In this document: positions 26,994 through 35,655 of the stretch, piece by piece | Numbering within the stretch: the stretch's first letter is position 1 | Layout of the letters: each line of letters begins with the position of its first letter | Assembly (NCBI RefSeq): GCF_004114935.1 | Contig: NZ_CP022221.1 | Coordinates: 4,299,001 to 4,363,000 of the forward strand | Source of the DNA: Bradyrhizobium zhanjiangense | Lineage (GTDB): Bacteria; Pseudomonadota; Alphaproteobacteria; Rhizobiales; Xanthobacteraceae | Reading direction: 5' to 3' | Length of the DNA: 64,000 nt | Notes under the pieces: generated by a model | What the model was told of the DNA's origin: nothing | The model's input: only the letters and a program-made list of their open reading frames with translations | Database searches by the model: none | Program-made: the position numbers and the translations under genes

Positions 26994-28910
26994 ATGCTAT
27001 CTTTACCGCCGCGTCTCGCAGTGCTTGCCACGCTGGTCGCTCTGGTATTCTGCGGCGCAGCGAGGGCCGAGACGAGCGATGTCGAAACCACGTGGCGACT
27101 GTTGGATTACATTGCGGTGGATTACGCCGGCGCCGTATCACATGGCTCGGTATTAAGCCCTTCCGAATATGCCGAGCAGAATGAGTTCGCGGCGACCGTT
27201 GCCGCAAAGATCGCTGCACTCCCACCTAAGCCGGAACGGCAAGCGCTTGCGACGGAAGCTGCCCGCCTGCAGCGCGCCATCGCAGACAAGTCTGACGCCG
27301 AGCAGGTAGCAGCTATAGCGCATGGCCTGGCGGCTGCGTTGCTGGCGACCTACCCCGTGCCGCTGGCGCCGAACAAGGTTCCGGACTTCGCACGCGGCGC
27401 CGCGTTGTTCGGTCAGAACTGCGCCGCCTGCCATGGAGACGCGGGCGACGGCCATGGACCAGATGCCGTCAAGCTTGATACGCCGCCCATAGCGTTCACG
27501 GACGCCGAGCGTGCTCGCCAGCGCAGCGTGTTCGCCCTCTATCAGGTGATCACCCAGGGACTTGATGGTGCGGCGATGCCGAGCTTCGACGGCCTTCCGA
27601 CCGATGACCGTTGGGCGCTGGCCCTCTACGCCAGTCATTTCGCCTTCGTCGATGCCGCTGCGGCCGAAGGCGAGCGGCTGTGGAAGCAGGACGCCTCGCT
27701 TCATAGGCTCGTTCCCGATCTGAAGACGCTCGTCGGGACGACGCCCGCAGCGCTCGCGAGCAAGATCGGACAGGACAAGGCCGACGCTCTCATGGCCTAT
27801 TTGCGTCGCCATCCAGAAACGGTCACGCAGCAGCAGACCGGATCCCTGTCGCTGGTGCGCGGCCGCTTGACCGAGAGCCTTGCCGCCTATCGTGCGGGGG
27901 ACCGCCAGCATGCGGGCGAGCTGGCTTTGTCTGCCTATCTCGATGGGTTTGAGCCGGTCGAACCGGCGCTGGGGGCGCGCAATCGTGCGCTTCTGGAGCG
28001 GATCGAGGGCGCGATGGGCGACTACCGTGCCGCCATCCAGAGCGGAGAAAATGCCGATGCGCTCGCCGATCGCGTACAGGTCCTCGACGATCTTTTCGAT
28101 GATGCAGAGGCGTCGCTTTCCCCCAATGCGGCAAGCGGCCTCTCAACGTTTCTCGGAGCGGCAACGATCCTGCTGCGCGAAGGACTGGAAGCGCTGCTGA
28201 TCGTCGTTGCGATGATCGCCTTCCTCCGCAAGGCCGAGCGGATGGAGGTCATGCCCTACGTCCATGCGGGTTGGGTAGGCGCGCTCGTCGCCGGCTTCTT
28301 GACCTGGGTCGTTGCGACCTGGGTGGTCGGAATCAGCGGCGCGAGCCGGGAGCTGACGGAGGGATTCGGGTCGGTGATCGCCGCCGTCGTTCTGCTATCG
28401 GTTGGCATCTGGATGCACGGCAAGGCACAAGCCGATCAATGGCAGCGCTACATTCGCGAAAGGATGGCAAAGGCGTTGTCCGGTGGTTCGGCCTGGTTTC
28501 TGTTCGGGCTCGCTTTCATCGTGGTTTACCGCGAGGTATTCGAGACGATCCTCTTCTACGCGGCGCTATGGACCCAGGGAAACGGCGGCGTGATACTCGC
28601 AGGCGCGCTGAGCGCGTGCGCGGCGCTGGCGCTTATCGCGTGGGCGATGCTGCGCTATAGTCGCCGGCTGCCAATCGGCAAGTTCTTCACCTACAGTTCG
28701 TGGCTCATGGCGGTTCTGACGGTCGTGCTGGCTGGCAAGGGCATCGCAGCCCTGCAAGAGGCCGGCATCGTTAGCATCGCGCCGTTACGCTTGGTGCCAC
28801 GCATCTCGTTGGTTGGTCTGTTCCCAACCACGCAAACGGTCGCGGCCCAGCTACTCATGATTGCGGCTCTGGCGATAGGCTTCGGCCTCAATCGTCGAAA
28901 GGTCGCATAG
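26994..28910 (+). CDS. Cytochrome c-FTR1 iron permease fusion
   Basis: 638 residues. After a leader (LAVLATLVALVFCGAARA) comes a periplasmic part with a c-type haem site CAACHGDAGDGHGP (about residue 140), then a helical linker, then a seven-helix FTR1 permease (from ~385) with LREGLEALLIVVAMIAFL and VYREVFETILF, the two REXXE-type iron motifs. Such permeases move iron across the inner membrane, usually with an oxidase partner; the built-in cytochrome may supply redox coupling. The multicopper oxidase at 18575 could serve the same pathway. Confidence 0.88.
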   Translation: MLSLPPRLAVLATLVALVFCGAARAETSDVETTWRLLDYIAVDYAGAVSHGSVLSPSEYAEQNEFAATVAAKIAALPPKPERQALATEAARLQRAIADKSDAEQVAAIAHGLAAALLATYPVPLAPNKVPDFARGAALFGQNCAACHGDAGDGHGPDAVKLDTPPIAFTDAERARQRSVFALYQVITQGLDGAAMPSFDGLPTDDRWALALYASHFAFVDAAAAEGERLWKQDASLHRLVPDLKTLVGTTPAALASKIGQDKADALMAYLRRHPETVTQQQTGSLSLVRGRLTESLAAYRAGDRQHAGELALSAYLDGFEPVEPALGARNRALLERIEGAMGDYRAAIQSGENADALADRVQVLDDLFDDAEASLSPNAASGLSTFLGAATILLREGLEALLIVVAMIAFLRKAERMEVMPYVHAGWVGALVAGFLTWVVATWVVGISGASRELTEGFGSVIAAVVLLSVGIWMHGKAQADQWQRYIRERMAKALSGGSAWFLFGLAFIVVYREVFETILFYAALWTQGNGGVILAGALSACAALALIAWAMLRYSRRLPIGKFFTYSSWLMAVLTVVLAGKGIAALQEAGIVSIAPLRLVPRISLVGLFPTTQTVAAQLLMIAALAIGFGLNRRKVA

Positions 28911-29027
28911 GATGAGGCCTGGCGGTGGCAGTGACCAGGATGACGAAGTCGGTTTTGCCCATTTCGATAAGCCGTTGAAATCACAGCAAATGCGACCGCC
29001 CTCCGACGCAGATCGCGCAACTGCCAA

Positions 29028-29048
29028 GGGCGCTCCGGCGGAGCGCCC
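29028..29048. terminator. Bidirectional terminator hairpin
   Basis: GGGCGCTCC-GGC-GGAGCGCCC is a perfect 9-bp GC-rich stem with a three-base loop between two convergent genes (ends 28910 and 29072). Confidence 0.7.
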
Positions 29049-29071
29049 CATCTTGTGCAGAACGGCGAAGA

Positions 29072-31474
29072 CTAGGCGACCCTTGGGACAGGCAGCTCGG
29101 TGACTCCCGGCAACACCGTCTTGATGCGGATGTTGCGGAATTGCACCTTCGATCCATCGTGATGGTTTTGTAGCGCGATGTGGCCGCGAAGAGACCGGGA
29201 CGTGGGATCCGTGAAGTCGTTCACGAGCACATCGTTAAGCGTCACTTTGATGCGGTTTCCGACCGCCTCAATCAGGAACCTGTTCCATTGCCACGGGCCT
29301 TTCGCAACATCGCTGCGGGTCGCGGCACTGATGTTGTAAATGGCGCCCGTGCTTCGCAGCGGATCGTTCTCCATATTCTTTTCGGAGTTGTATCCACGGG
29401 GATCGATTTGGATCTCGTAGCTTTGGTCGATTGCGGCCGTCCAATCGTTCGGATTCGAACTGTTCAGGTTGGGCACGCGGATGAAAACGCCGGAGTTGTC
29501 CGTGCGGTTGGCGTATTGCCATTCCAGCTCGAGCACGAAGTCGGAGAAGCTCTCGCGCGTGTACCAGAGCAATCCGGGCCCGCCGACGGACTCGAGAATG
29601 TCGAACACCTGCAGGAAGCTTCCGGACCCCGACATCTGCCAGTCTGCCAAGCTTCCTGCGTAGAGCGGCTTGAAACGCGCCAAAGGCGTCGGCGTCGATG
29701 CCGCAACGACGGCGGCGCTCGTCCGACGCGCGAGCGTAAGGCTGGTCAAAGACGGATTCGCCGAGCCGACGGTGGGGAACACAGCAGGGCCAGCAACATA
29801 GGCGTTGGAGATGTGATGGAATCGTCCGTTGGAGTCGGTGATCGATGTGGCCGGATCCTCGCCCATCCACAACGTGCCCGCTTCGTGATGCGTATTGCCC
29901 AACTGGTCCTTGGTGGCACCAAACGGATCGGCGGGCGGGGTGCTTTGCCAGCCGCCATTGTACAGGTACTGAACGTCGCCGGCGTTCTTGCCGAGGCGTC
30001 CGGCCAGGCTGACCGCCGCGCTGGCTAGTTTGCTCCAGGCCGCGTAGTCGTTTGGCGTCGGCGTGAAATTGACCCACGCGCGCGCGCTCATGCCGTCGTT
30101 TTGAAGCGGATCGGCCGCATTGGTGAGGTTCACGAAGCTCGTGACGCCGCCCGGGCCTGCGCTCTTGTCGCCGTCCATTTCACCGAGACCGCGAAAAACG
30201 ATCGCCACCCAATCCGGGTCCTCGTTCGAAAGCAGGTTCCGCAACAGGTCGATGTCGGGCACCATAGTCCACATCGTTGCTTCCGGGTTCTGTCCTTTCT
30301 CTGCCGATGCGAGCACCTGGAAATGATACCGGCGTTTGCTGCCGTCCGGATTCGTGATCTCGCCGCGCACGATGGCTCCGCCCTGCTCAAGTGTGGTGAC
30401 CGCTCCGAGCCCGAGCGCGCTGCGCTTGACGCGCACGGTCAGATTCGTGCGCAGATGCGCCATAAAGTTGGCGCCCATGCTGTACGCACCACGATTGATC
30501 GGGAACGACTCGATCGCCAGCCGTGTCGACTCGATCGTCCCCGCCGCCAGAATGACCTGGCAATCGGGACTGAGGTTTGTCGGAACGGAGAGCGATCGAA
30601 ACTGACCATTGTAGGTGAGATCGATGCCCGTGACCTTGCCCCCGCTGTTCTGTAGCCGGATCACGTGGCACCGCGGAACGAGGAAGAATCGCCGCCGCGA
30701 ATTATCGTTCAACGTCCAACGTTTCGCGATATCGTCGCGGATGCTCTCCAGCAGCATGGGTCCGCTGCTGAATTTGTCGAAGGAAAAGAGGCCGGGCCCC
30801 GGTGAGCCTGCCTGCACCGCGATCGGGGCCTCTTCGACGACATCGACGGTCACATTGGGAATGTTCGCGCCGCTCGCCACGCTTTGGAGCGCTGCATTGA
30901 CCGCCGCATTGAGCGGACCCGAGAGGTAGTCCGCCTTGTCCTGAACGCCAATTTCGAACTCGACGTCCGGGTAGTTCGCTGTCAGAAAATCGCGCGCGCC
31001 TTTGGGCCACGCAGCCAGATCAGCCGGCGTGAGCCGCGGAGACCAGCCTCCCCAGAACAGCGATCGGCCTCCCGGGCAGTAGGCTAGCCCGGTGAACGGC
31101 TCGTTGCTGTGCCAAGGAATGCCCCAGACGCCATTGCGCCCACCCGGATCTTGATCGTTACGTGTGACCAGCGCGGTATCCGGCGCATTCAGCCCGAGAT
31201 GCGGCATGTTCTGCACGTGCGTTGAAGCAAAATAGCCTCCCGCGTCGAGCAGGAGCACCCGGAGGTTCTGGTCGGCGCTGCCGCGATAGATCTTGTCGGC
31301 GACATAGGCGCCGAACATGCCTGCGCCGATGACAACTACATCAAACGGCTTGCCGCCGTTATTCGCTGCTTCGTCATAGGTGCTGCACACGTATCGGCCG
31401 AGCAGATCCCGCGTGAACTCGGTGTCTTGAATATCGACCGGAATGGAAGCGTCTTGCCGCAGAAAGGTGAGCAT
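29072..31474 (-). CDS. GMC-type oxidoreductase fused to a DUF1080 domain
   Basis: 800 residues. The N-terminal ~600 residues form an FAD-dependent GMC-like oxidoreductase: dinucleotide motif FDVVVIGAGMFGAYVADKI, FAD contact segment LAYCPGGRSLFWGGWSP, and C-terminal HHEAGTLWMG plus NAYVAGPAVFPTVGSANPS. Residues ~610-800 are a DUF1080 (3-keto-disaccharide hydrolase-like, jelly-roll) domain: FVLELEWQYANRTDNSGVFIRVP and GHIALQNHHDGSKVQFRNIRIK. Oxidation to a 3-keto-sugar followed by cleavage in one protein is a reasonable idea. No leader peptide is seen. Confidence 0.85.
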   Translation of the reverse strand: MLTFLRQDASIPVDIQDTEFTRDLLGRYVCSTYDEAANNGGKPFDVVVIGAGMFGAYVADKIYRGSADQNLRVLLLDAGGYFASTHVQNMPHLGLNAPDTALVTRNDQDPGGRNGVWGIPWHSNEPFTGLAYCPGGRSLFWGGWSPRLTPADLAAWPKGARDFLTANYPDVEFEIGVQDKADYLSGPLNAAVNAALQSVASGANIPNVTVDVVEEAPIAVQAGSPGPGLFSFDKFSSGPMLLESIRDDIAKRWTLNDNSRRRFFLVPRCHVIRLQNSGGKVTGIDLTYNGQFRSLSVPTNLSPDCQVILAAGTIESTRLAIESFPINRGAYSMGANFMAHLRTNLTVRVKRSALGLGAVTTLEQGGAIVRGEITNPDGSKRRYHFQVLASAEKGQNPEATMWTMVPDIDLLRNLLSNEDPDWVAIVFRGLGEMDGDKSAGPGGVTSFVNLTNAADPLQNDGMSARAWVNFTPTPNDYAAWSKLASAAVSLAGRLGKNAGDVQYLYNGGWQSTPPADPFGATKDQLGNTHHEAGTLWMGEDPATSITDSNGRFHHISNAYVAGPAVFPTVGSANPSLTSLTLARRTSAAVVAASTPTPLARFKPLYAGSLADWQMSGSGSFLQVFDILESVGGPGLLWYTRESFSDFVLELEWQYANRTDNSGVFIRVPNLNSSNPNDWTAAIDQSYEIQIDPRGYNSEKNMENDPLRSTGAIYNISAATRSDVAKGPWQWNRFLIEAVGNRIKVTLNDVLVNDFTDPTSRSLRGHIALQNHHDGSKVQFRNIRIKTVLPGVTELPVPRVA

Positions 31475-32041
31475 GGAGAGTTCCTTTCGAAGCGTTGAGA
31501 TCGCCGCGGTGCGCGAGACGGTTTGGTCCGGCCGTGTCGCTTTCGATCGTTAGGCCGCGCCTCCGCAGCAAGGCAGAGGAGGCGCCTCAGGGGTCAAGCG
31601 AGACGCGCGACGAAGACCTGCCACACGCTTGGAGCGCGATCTTGGAGAAATGATACGACAAATTGCCGGCACGATTGGTGAGCCGGTTCACACATGAGTG
31701 CGATTTCAGCTCCGTGACCCCGCGGGTGATCTCGCAGGGCTGATAGACTTCGCGGCGGTTGCAGTGAGCTGCTCCACAGAAGCAGACCTAAGCGCCAGAA
31801 CGACAGAAATGCTGCCAGTCGCCTGCGGGTGAAACTGCGACTTGGCCGGGAAGGCCGCTTGGGCGCATAGCGGCCTTGTGAGTGAGCCGCCGGTCAACCG
31901 AGAGCCAGACCGAAATGCGTTGCCGCTCGATCGCATCGTCAACGCGAGCGAACAAAGAGACACTCAGCGCCTGCGCTGGCTGCACGCCGGACCCGAGCAG
32001 CGTGATGTGGTCAGCTTCCGAAGCTATGACACAGTCGACAT
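31475..32041. other. 567-bp region without a supported gene
   Basis: This space lies between the GMC fusion gene and the Cj0069-like gene, both leftward. Short open frames on both strands (31706-31985) have no recognisable features. The promoter of the GMC gene should lie at its left end. It may hold decayed sequence. Confidence 0.4.
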
Positions 32042-33079
32042 TCAGAGCTTCGCCTGCAGTCTATCCGCGACGCGGCGGGCGATCTCTGCCGGCGCGTCAT
32101 CCGGGATCGGGAAGACTGAACTGACGTTGATCTCGCCGAGCACGTAACTGTCGCTCCCGTTGGAGCAAGGCGGGCCCAGCATGAAGTCTGCATCCCAGAT
32201 CATCGGGAGATCGCTCCTCGGGATGTCCAGCAAGGAAGTCAGCTGCGGCGTCCACTCGTCTTCCATCAACCGGCGCAGGCCCTGGAAGCGCGGGTCGGCC
32301 TTGTTGGCATAGAGCCGCGGTCCGGCTTTCGCGCGCGCGGTCGGTTCGTCAACCAGGGCCTTGACCTTATGATAGCCGAAGCCCGCGCAGCGATCGCCTG
32401 CCATATAACAGCGGACCACCCCTTCGCTCAGGCGTGGCTGGAACGGCTGATCGATCACAGGACCGTCTTCGAAATACTCGATGCACCGCTTAAGAAACTC
32501 GTCCAATGCGATGTCCTCCGATCCTTCCTTGGTGGCATCAAGCACGCGTACCATCAGCCCGTCGGGTGGACTTGCCAGCGCCTCGACTTTCCAGACACCC
32601 TGGCCGCCATTACCGCGGTTGCGCTTGATCACGCGCGGACCTGCGGCGAGTCGCAAGGGCAACTCCACACTCATCTGCTCGAGCGTTCGATAGAGGGCCG
32701 TGTCACAGCCCCAGCTCATAATGCGGGTGCGATGGAGCACCTCTTTGGTGCCCATTTTGAGGATGACATCGGGATGGGCGCTCACCCAGACGCCGCGCGC
32801 CGCGACCTCGCGCAGCAGCGCGTCAAGATTGGCGCGGTTGCGCCCCTCGTGAATCGGATTGACCCAGACGAGCACGCCATCGAACGTGGCGAGCTGTGTT
32901 CGGACGGCGTCGAGGACATCGTCCTCATAGACCACCGGTTCCGCATCAACGCCGACATCGGCGAGCGCCGCGAATACGGCACTGAACCGGCTGGTCTCTG
33001 GCGAGGCACTGCGGCGCGCCGCTTCATCTCCGCGCCACAGGATGGCGGTGCGGCCGAGGCAAGCTGTGGGTTCAAGCAT
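32042..33079 (-). CDS. Cj0069-family ATP-grasp-like protein
   Basis: 345 residues. The N-terminus LGRTAILWRGDEAARRSASPE and the segments RVIKRNRGNGGQGVWKVE (ATP-grasp nucleotide loop), DGPVIDQPFQPRLSEGVVRCYM and YVLGEINVSSVFPIPDDAP (metal-binding acidic motif) fit a ligase-type ATP-grasp fold. The family has no firm function. ATG 33079 has AGGAGA nine bases upstream; ATG 33100 is the alternative. It follows the TauE-like gene by 80 bp, so the two likely share the leader at 33916-33966. Confidence 0.72.
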   Translation of the reverse strand: MLEPTACLGRTAILWRGDEAARRSASPETSRFSAVFAALADVGVDAEPVVYEDDVLDAVRTQLATFDGVLVWVNPIHEGRNRANLDALLREVAARGVWVSAHPDVILKMGTKEVLHRTRIMSWGCDTALYRTLEQMSVELPLRLAAGPRVIKRNRGNGGQGVWKVEALASPPDGLMVRVLDATKEGSEDIALDEFLKRCIEYFEDGPVIDQPFQPRLSEGVVRCYMAGDRCAGFGYHKVKALVDEPTARAKAGPRLYANKADPRFQGLRRLMEDEWTPQLTSLLDIPRSDLPMIWDADFMLGPPCSNGSDSYVLGEINVSSVFPIPDDAPAEIARRVADRLQAKL

Positions 33080-33159
33080 GGAAAACGTCTCCTGATTCAT
33101 TGATCCATCGGCTTCAGTGTTGGTTATGCACAGAAGGTGCGGGCGGATCTGTCGTAACG

Positions 33160-33927
33160 CTAGACGACTAGGACCGCGCCCGAAGCCAACAGCAGCACCA
33201 ATACAATCTTGCGGAATGCGGCCTCGCTGACACGGCCGAACAACTTGAGACCAAGCCAAGTGCCGGCGAACAGGGCCGGCAGTCCGATCAGAAAGAGCTT
33301 GATCGTCTCCGCGCTCAACGCACCTTTGGCGCCGATCCAAAGCGCACTCAGTAGGAACGTCGCCACCGCAACGGGTTGAAACACCGCACGCTGCACATCC
33401 TTGGGCCACCCGCGCAGTCCGCACCAGATTGTGACGAGGATTCCGGCGAGCCCAGTGATGCCGCCCAGCGCCCCGTTGAGGAATCCGACAACGGCATCGA
33501 CTGCGGTGCCCGGCGATTTCAAGGGCTCGATCGCAGGACGAAACAGGGCATAAAGGCTATAGAGAACGAGAAACACGCCGACACCCGCGCGGACGTGGCC
33601 AGGATCGCCCCAGGTCAACATTGTTACCCCAACCGGCACGCCGGGTGCTGCACCAAGGATGAACGGCCAGAGCCGTCTCCAGTCCAGAGCACCACGTAAT
33701 TTCCATACGGAGTATCCCTGCACGATCAGCCCAAAGGCGATGATCAAGCTGGCGGTTTGCACGGGAGTAAGGATGTAGAGCCAGATCGAGGCGGCGATCA
33801 GGCCAAATGCAAACCCGGAAAGGCCGGCAACGAGCGCACCGGCGAAGGTCGCAACGATGAAAAGCGGGAGTTCAAAAGACATCCCATCCATGTGTTCGCT
33901 CCAAAACAAAGCGAACAGCTCTTGCAT
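33160..33927 (-). CDS. TauE/SafE-family membrane exporter
   Basis: 255 residues with about eight hydrophobic helices. Repeats typical of the family are FAGALVAGLSGFAFGLIAASIW and GFLNGALGGITGLAGILVTIW. Family members export sulfite, sulfoacetate or other small anions. ATG 33927 (MQELF) falls inside the conserved RNA leader; ATG 33882 (MSFELP) and GTG 33939 are alternatives. Confidence 0.75.
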   Translation of the reverse strand: MQELFALFWSEHMDGMSFELPLFIVATFAGALVAGLSGFAFGLIAASIWLYILTPVQTASLIIAFGLIVQGYSVWKLRGALDWRRLWPFILGAAPGVPVGVTMLTWGDPGHVRAGVGVFLVLYSLYALFRPAIEPLKSPGTAVDAVVGFLNGALGGITGLAGILVTIWCGLRGWPKDVQRAVFQPVAVATFLLSALWIGAKGALSAETIKLFLIGLPALFAGTWLGLKLFGRVSEAAFRKIVLVLLLASGAVLVV

Positions 33928-33966
33928 GGGATGACCCACTTGACGGGGAGGCTGCTACATCCCCAG
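33916..33966 (-). ncRNA. Leader RNA element C (pseudoknot candidate)
   Basis: Read on the minus strand: hairpin TGGGGA/TCCCCG with loop TGTAGCAGCC, then a second hairpin TGGG-TCAT-CCCA, then CAAGA, then GCTG (plus 33916-33919), which can pair with CAGC in the first loop (plus 33951-33954). A TTGAGC box lies 27 nt before the hairpin. The layout matches elements A, B and D with different but compensating bases. It precedes the TauE/Cj0069 genes, and the TauE ATG sits just before CAAG. Confidence 0.5.
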
Positions 33967-34096
33967 AGGCACACTAGTCCGAACGCCGAGAAAGCTCAAT
34001 TGACGTTTTCAATGTGCGCGGTGAGCGACCTTTTGTCCCTGAAGGGTCGATTAGTTGATCTGCCTACAAGATGGCATCAGAGAGCAACGCTCGACA

Positions 34097-34115
34097 TATC
34101 CCCTCAGGGGGGATA
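34097..34115. promoter_or_regulatory. Probable operator of the CsoR/RcnR-type repressor
   Basis: TATCCCC-TCAGG-GGGGATA is a perfect 7-bp dyad with a G-tract, directly upstream of the repressor start codon. G/C tracts flanked by inverted repeats are the known operator style of RcnR/CsoR regulators. The site overlaps the ribosome-binding region, so bound repressor would block its own gene. Confidence 0.65.
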
Positions 34116-34125
34116 GGATATGTGC

Positions 34126-34407
34126 ATGGCGAAAGAACACGTTCACGAAAGTCATCCGGAGATCGTCAAGCGGCTGAAGCGCGCCGAGGGGCACCTCCAC
34201 AGAGTCATCGAGATGTTCGGCGAGGGGCGCGGCTGTCTCGATCTCGCTCAGCAGCTTCATGCGGTCGAGAAGGCCATCGGCGAGGCGAAGAGGGCGCTCA
34301 TCCACGATCACGTGGATAATTGCCTCGACGCGGCAGCGAACGGCGGCTCGTCGAAATCCACGAAGACCGTGCTCGCCGAATTCAAGGCGATCTCGCGTTA
34401 CCTCTGA
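34126..34407 (+). CDS. CsoR/RcnR-family metal-sensing repressor
   Basis: 93 residues, all-helical DUF156 fold. Metal fingerprint: His in AKEHVHESH, Cys in EGRGCLDLAQQ, then His and Cys in LIHDHVDNCLDAA (spacing 25 and 29 from the first Cys). This H-C-H-C pattern is nearest to nickel sensors such as InrS, with the C-H-C part shared with CsoR. It should repress the downstream RND pump genes until metal binds. AGGA seven bases upstream favours ATG 34126 over 34120. Confidence 0.88.
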   Translation: MAKEHVHESHPEIVKRLKRAEGHLHRVIEMFGEGRGCLDLAQQLHAVEKAIGEAKRALIHDHVDNCLDAAANGGSSKSTKTVLAEFKAISRYL

Positions 34408-34443
34408 GCGGCGGCGCGCCGCGCCGGTATTGAAGAGAAACGT

Positions 34444-35652
34444 ATGTCCTTCCGACCGTTTATCCTGGTCGCGGTGTTCGCAGCGGGCGTCGCATCTGCC
34501 CTTTGGGCACCAGGCATGCCGGCCCTGCGGAAAGCCGTGGGAGTTGCCGCCGAGCAGCCGCGGCAGGAGGCCAAAACAGCGGAGGCCGAACGTCGGCCTG
34601 TCGTCCGGATGGACGACGAGCGAATTGCTCTCGCCAAAATCGAGCAGGTGCAGGTGGGACCGGGCAGCATCGCCAGGCGACTTTTGGTGCCCGGAACCGT
34701 TGCTCCAGACGCGGACCGGGTTGCGCACGTCTCGGTGAAGCTGTCCGGCACAGTTGCCGAGCTTCGCAAGAACATCGGCGATGTCGTCGCACAGGGCGAA
34801 ATTCTGGCTTCGCTTGAGAGCCGCGAAGTTGCGGACGCCAAGAGCGAATATCTGGCCGCTCGACTTGCGAACGAACTGCAACAAGATCTCGCAGGACGAG
34901 ACAAGCTATTGTGGGAAGGCCGCGCAGCGCCGGAGCTGCAATATATTCGTTCCCGCAATGCGGCAGCGCAGACCGCCATGCGCCTGGACATCGCCCGCCA
35001 AAAGCTGCTGGCGTTGGGCGTGCAGGAAAATGAAATTGCGGGGCTGCCGCAGGCGCCAGAGATCTCGCTGCGGAGCCAAAACGTTCGCGCGCCGATCTCG
35101 GGCCGGGTTGCCGCGCGCAGAGTCGAGCTCGGAACGGCAGTCGGCCGCGACAATCTTGAAACCGAGCTCTTTGTCATTGTCGATCTGAGCCGCGTATGGG
35201 TCGAACTGGCTGTCTCGTCCAGCGACCTGCCATTGGTGAAAGAGGGCCAAACTGTCCGGATCACGGGGCGGGGAATGCCGGAAACCGCTTTTGGCAAAAT
35301 CGTGTTCGTGTCGCCGCTGCTTGAGAAGGAGACCCGCAGCGCGCGCGTCGTCGCAGCGCTGGACAATCCGGACGGCCGCTGGCGGCCAGGGTCCTTCGTT
35401 ACTGCGGCGATTGCGCTGAATGATCACCGGGCAGATGTCGTGGTACCGATCGGCGCGCTTCAGACCGTGAATGGACGGAGGGTGGTCTTCATTCGCAGCA
35501 AGGATGGGTTCGAGGTGCGCGGCGTGATGCCCGGCCAGCGCGACGGGGAGGTCATTGAAATCGCCTCTGGCCTCGCTGCCGGTGAGACCATCGCCGTGTC
35601 AAACACGTTCTCGCTGAAGGCAGAGCTTTCGAAGCCCCGCGACGAGGACTGA
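34444..35652 (+). CDS. RND efflux periplasmic adaptor (CzcB/CnrB-like)
   Basis: 402 residues with an N-terminal membrane leader (FILVAVFAAGVASALWAPG). The membrane-fusion layout is clear: lipoyl halves around VSVKLSGTVAELRKNIGDVVAQGEILASL and VRAPISGRVAARRVELGTAVG, a helical hairpin between them, then beta-barrel and membrane-proximal domains. It connects the RND pump to the outer membrane. The sensor gene is 36 bp upstream and the pump three bases downstream, forming one operon. Confidence 0.9.
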   Translation: MSFRPFILVAVFAAGVASALWAPGMPALRKAVGVAAEQPRQEAKTAEAERRPVVRMDDERIALAKIEQVQVGPGSIARRLLVPGTVAPDADRVAHVSVKLSGTVAELRKNIGDVVAQGEILASLESREVADAKSEYLAARLANELQQDLAGRDKLLWEGRAAPELQYIRSRNAAAQTAMRLDIARQKLLALGVQENEIAGLPQAPEISLRSQNVRAPISGRVAARRVELGTAVGRDNLETELFVIVDLSRVWVELAVSSSDLPLVKEGQTVRITGRGMPETAFGKIVFVSPLLEKETRSARVVAALDNPDGRWRPGSFVTAAIALNDHRADVVVPIGALQTVNGRRVVFIRSKDGFEVRGVMPGQRDGEVIEIASGLAAGETIAVSNTFSLKAELSKPRDED

Positions 35653-35655
35653 GCA

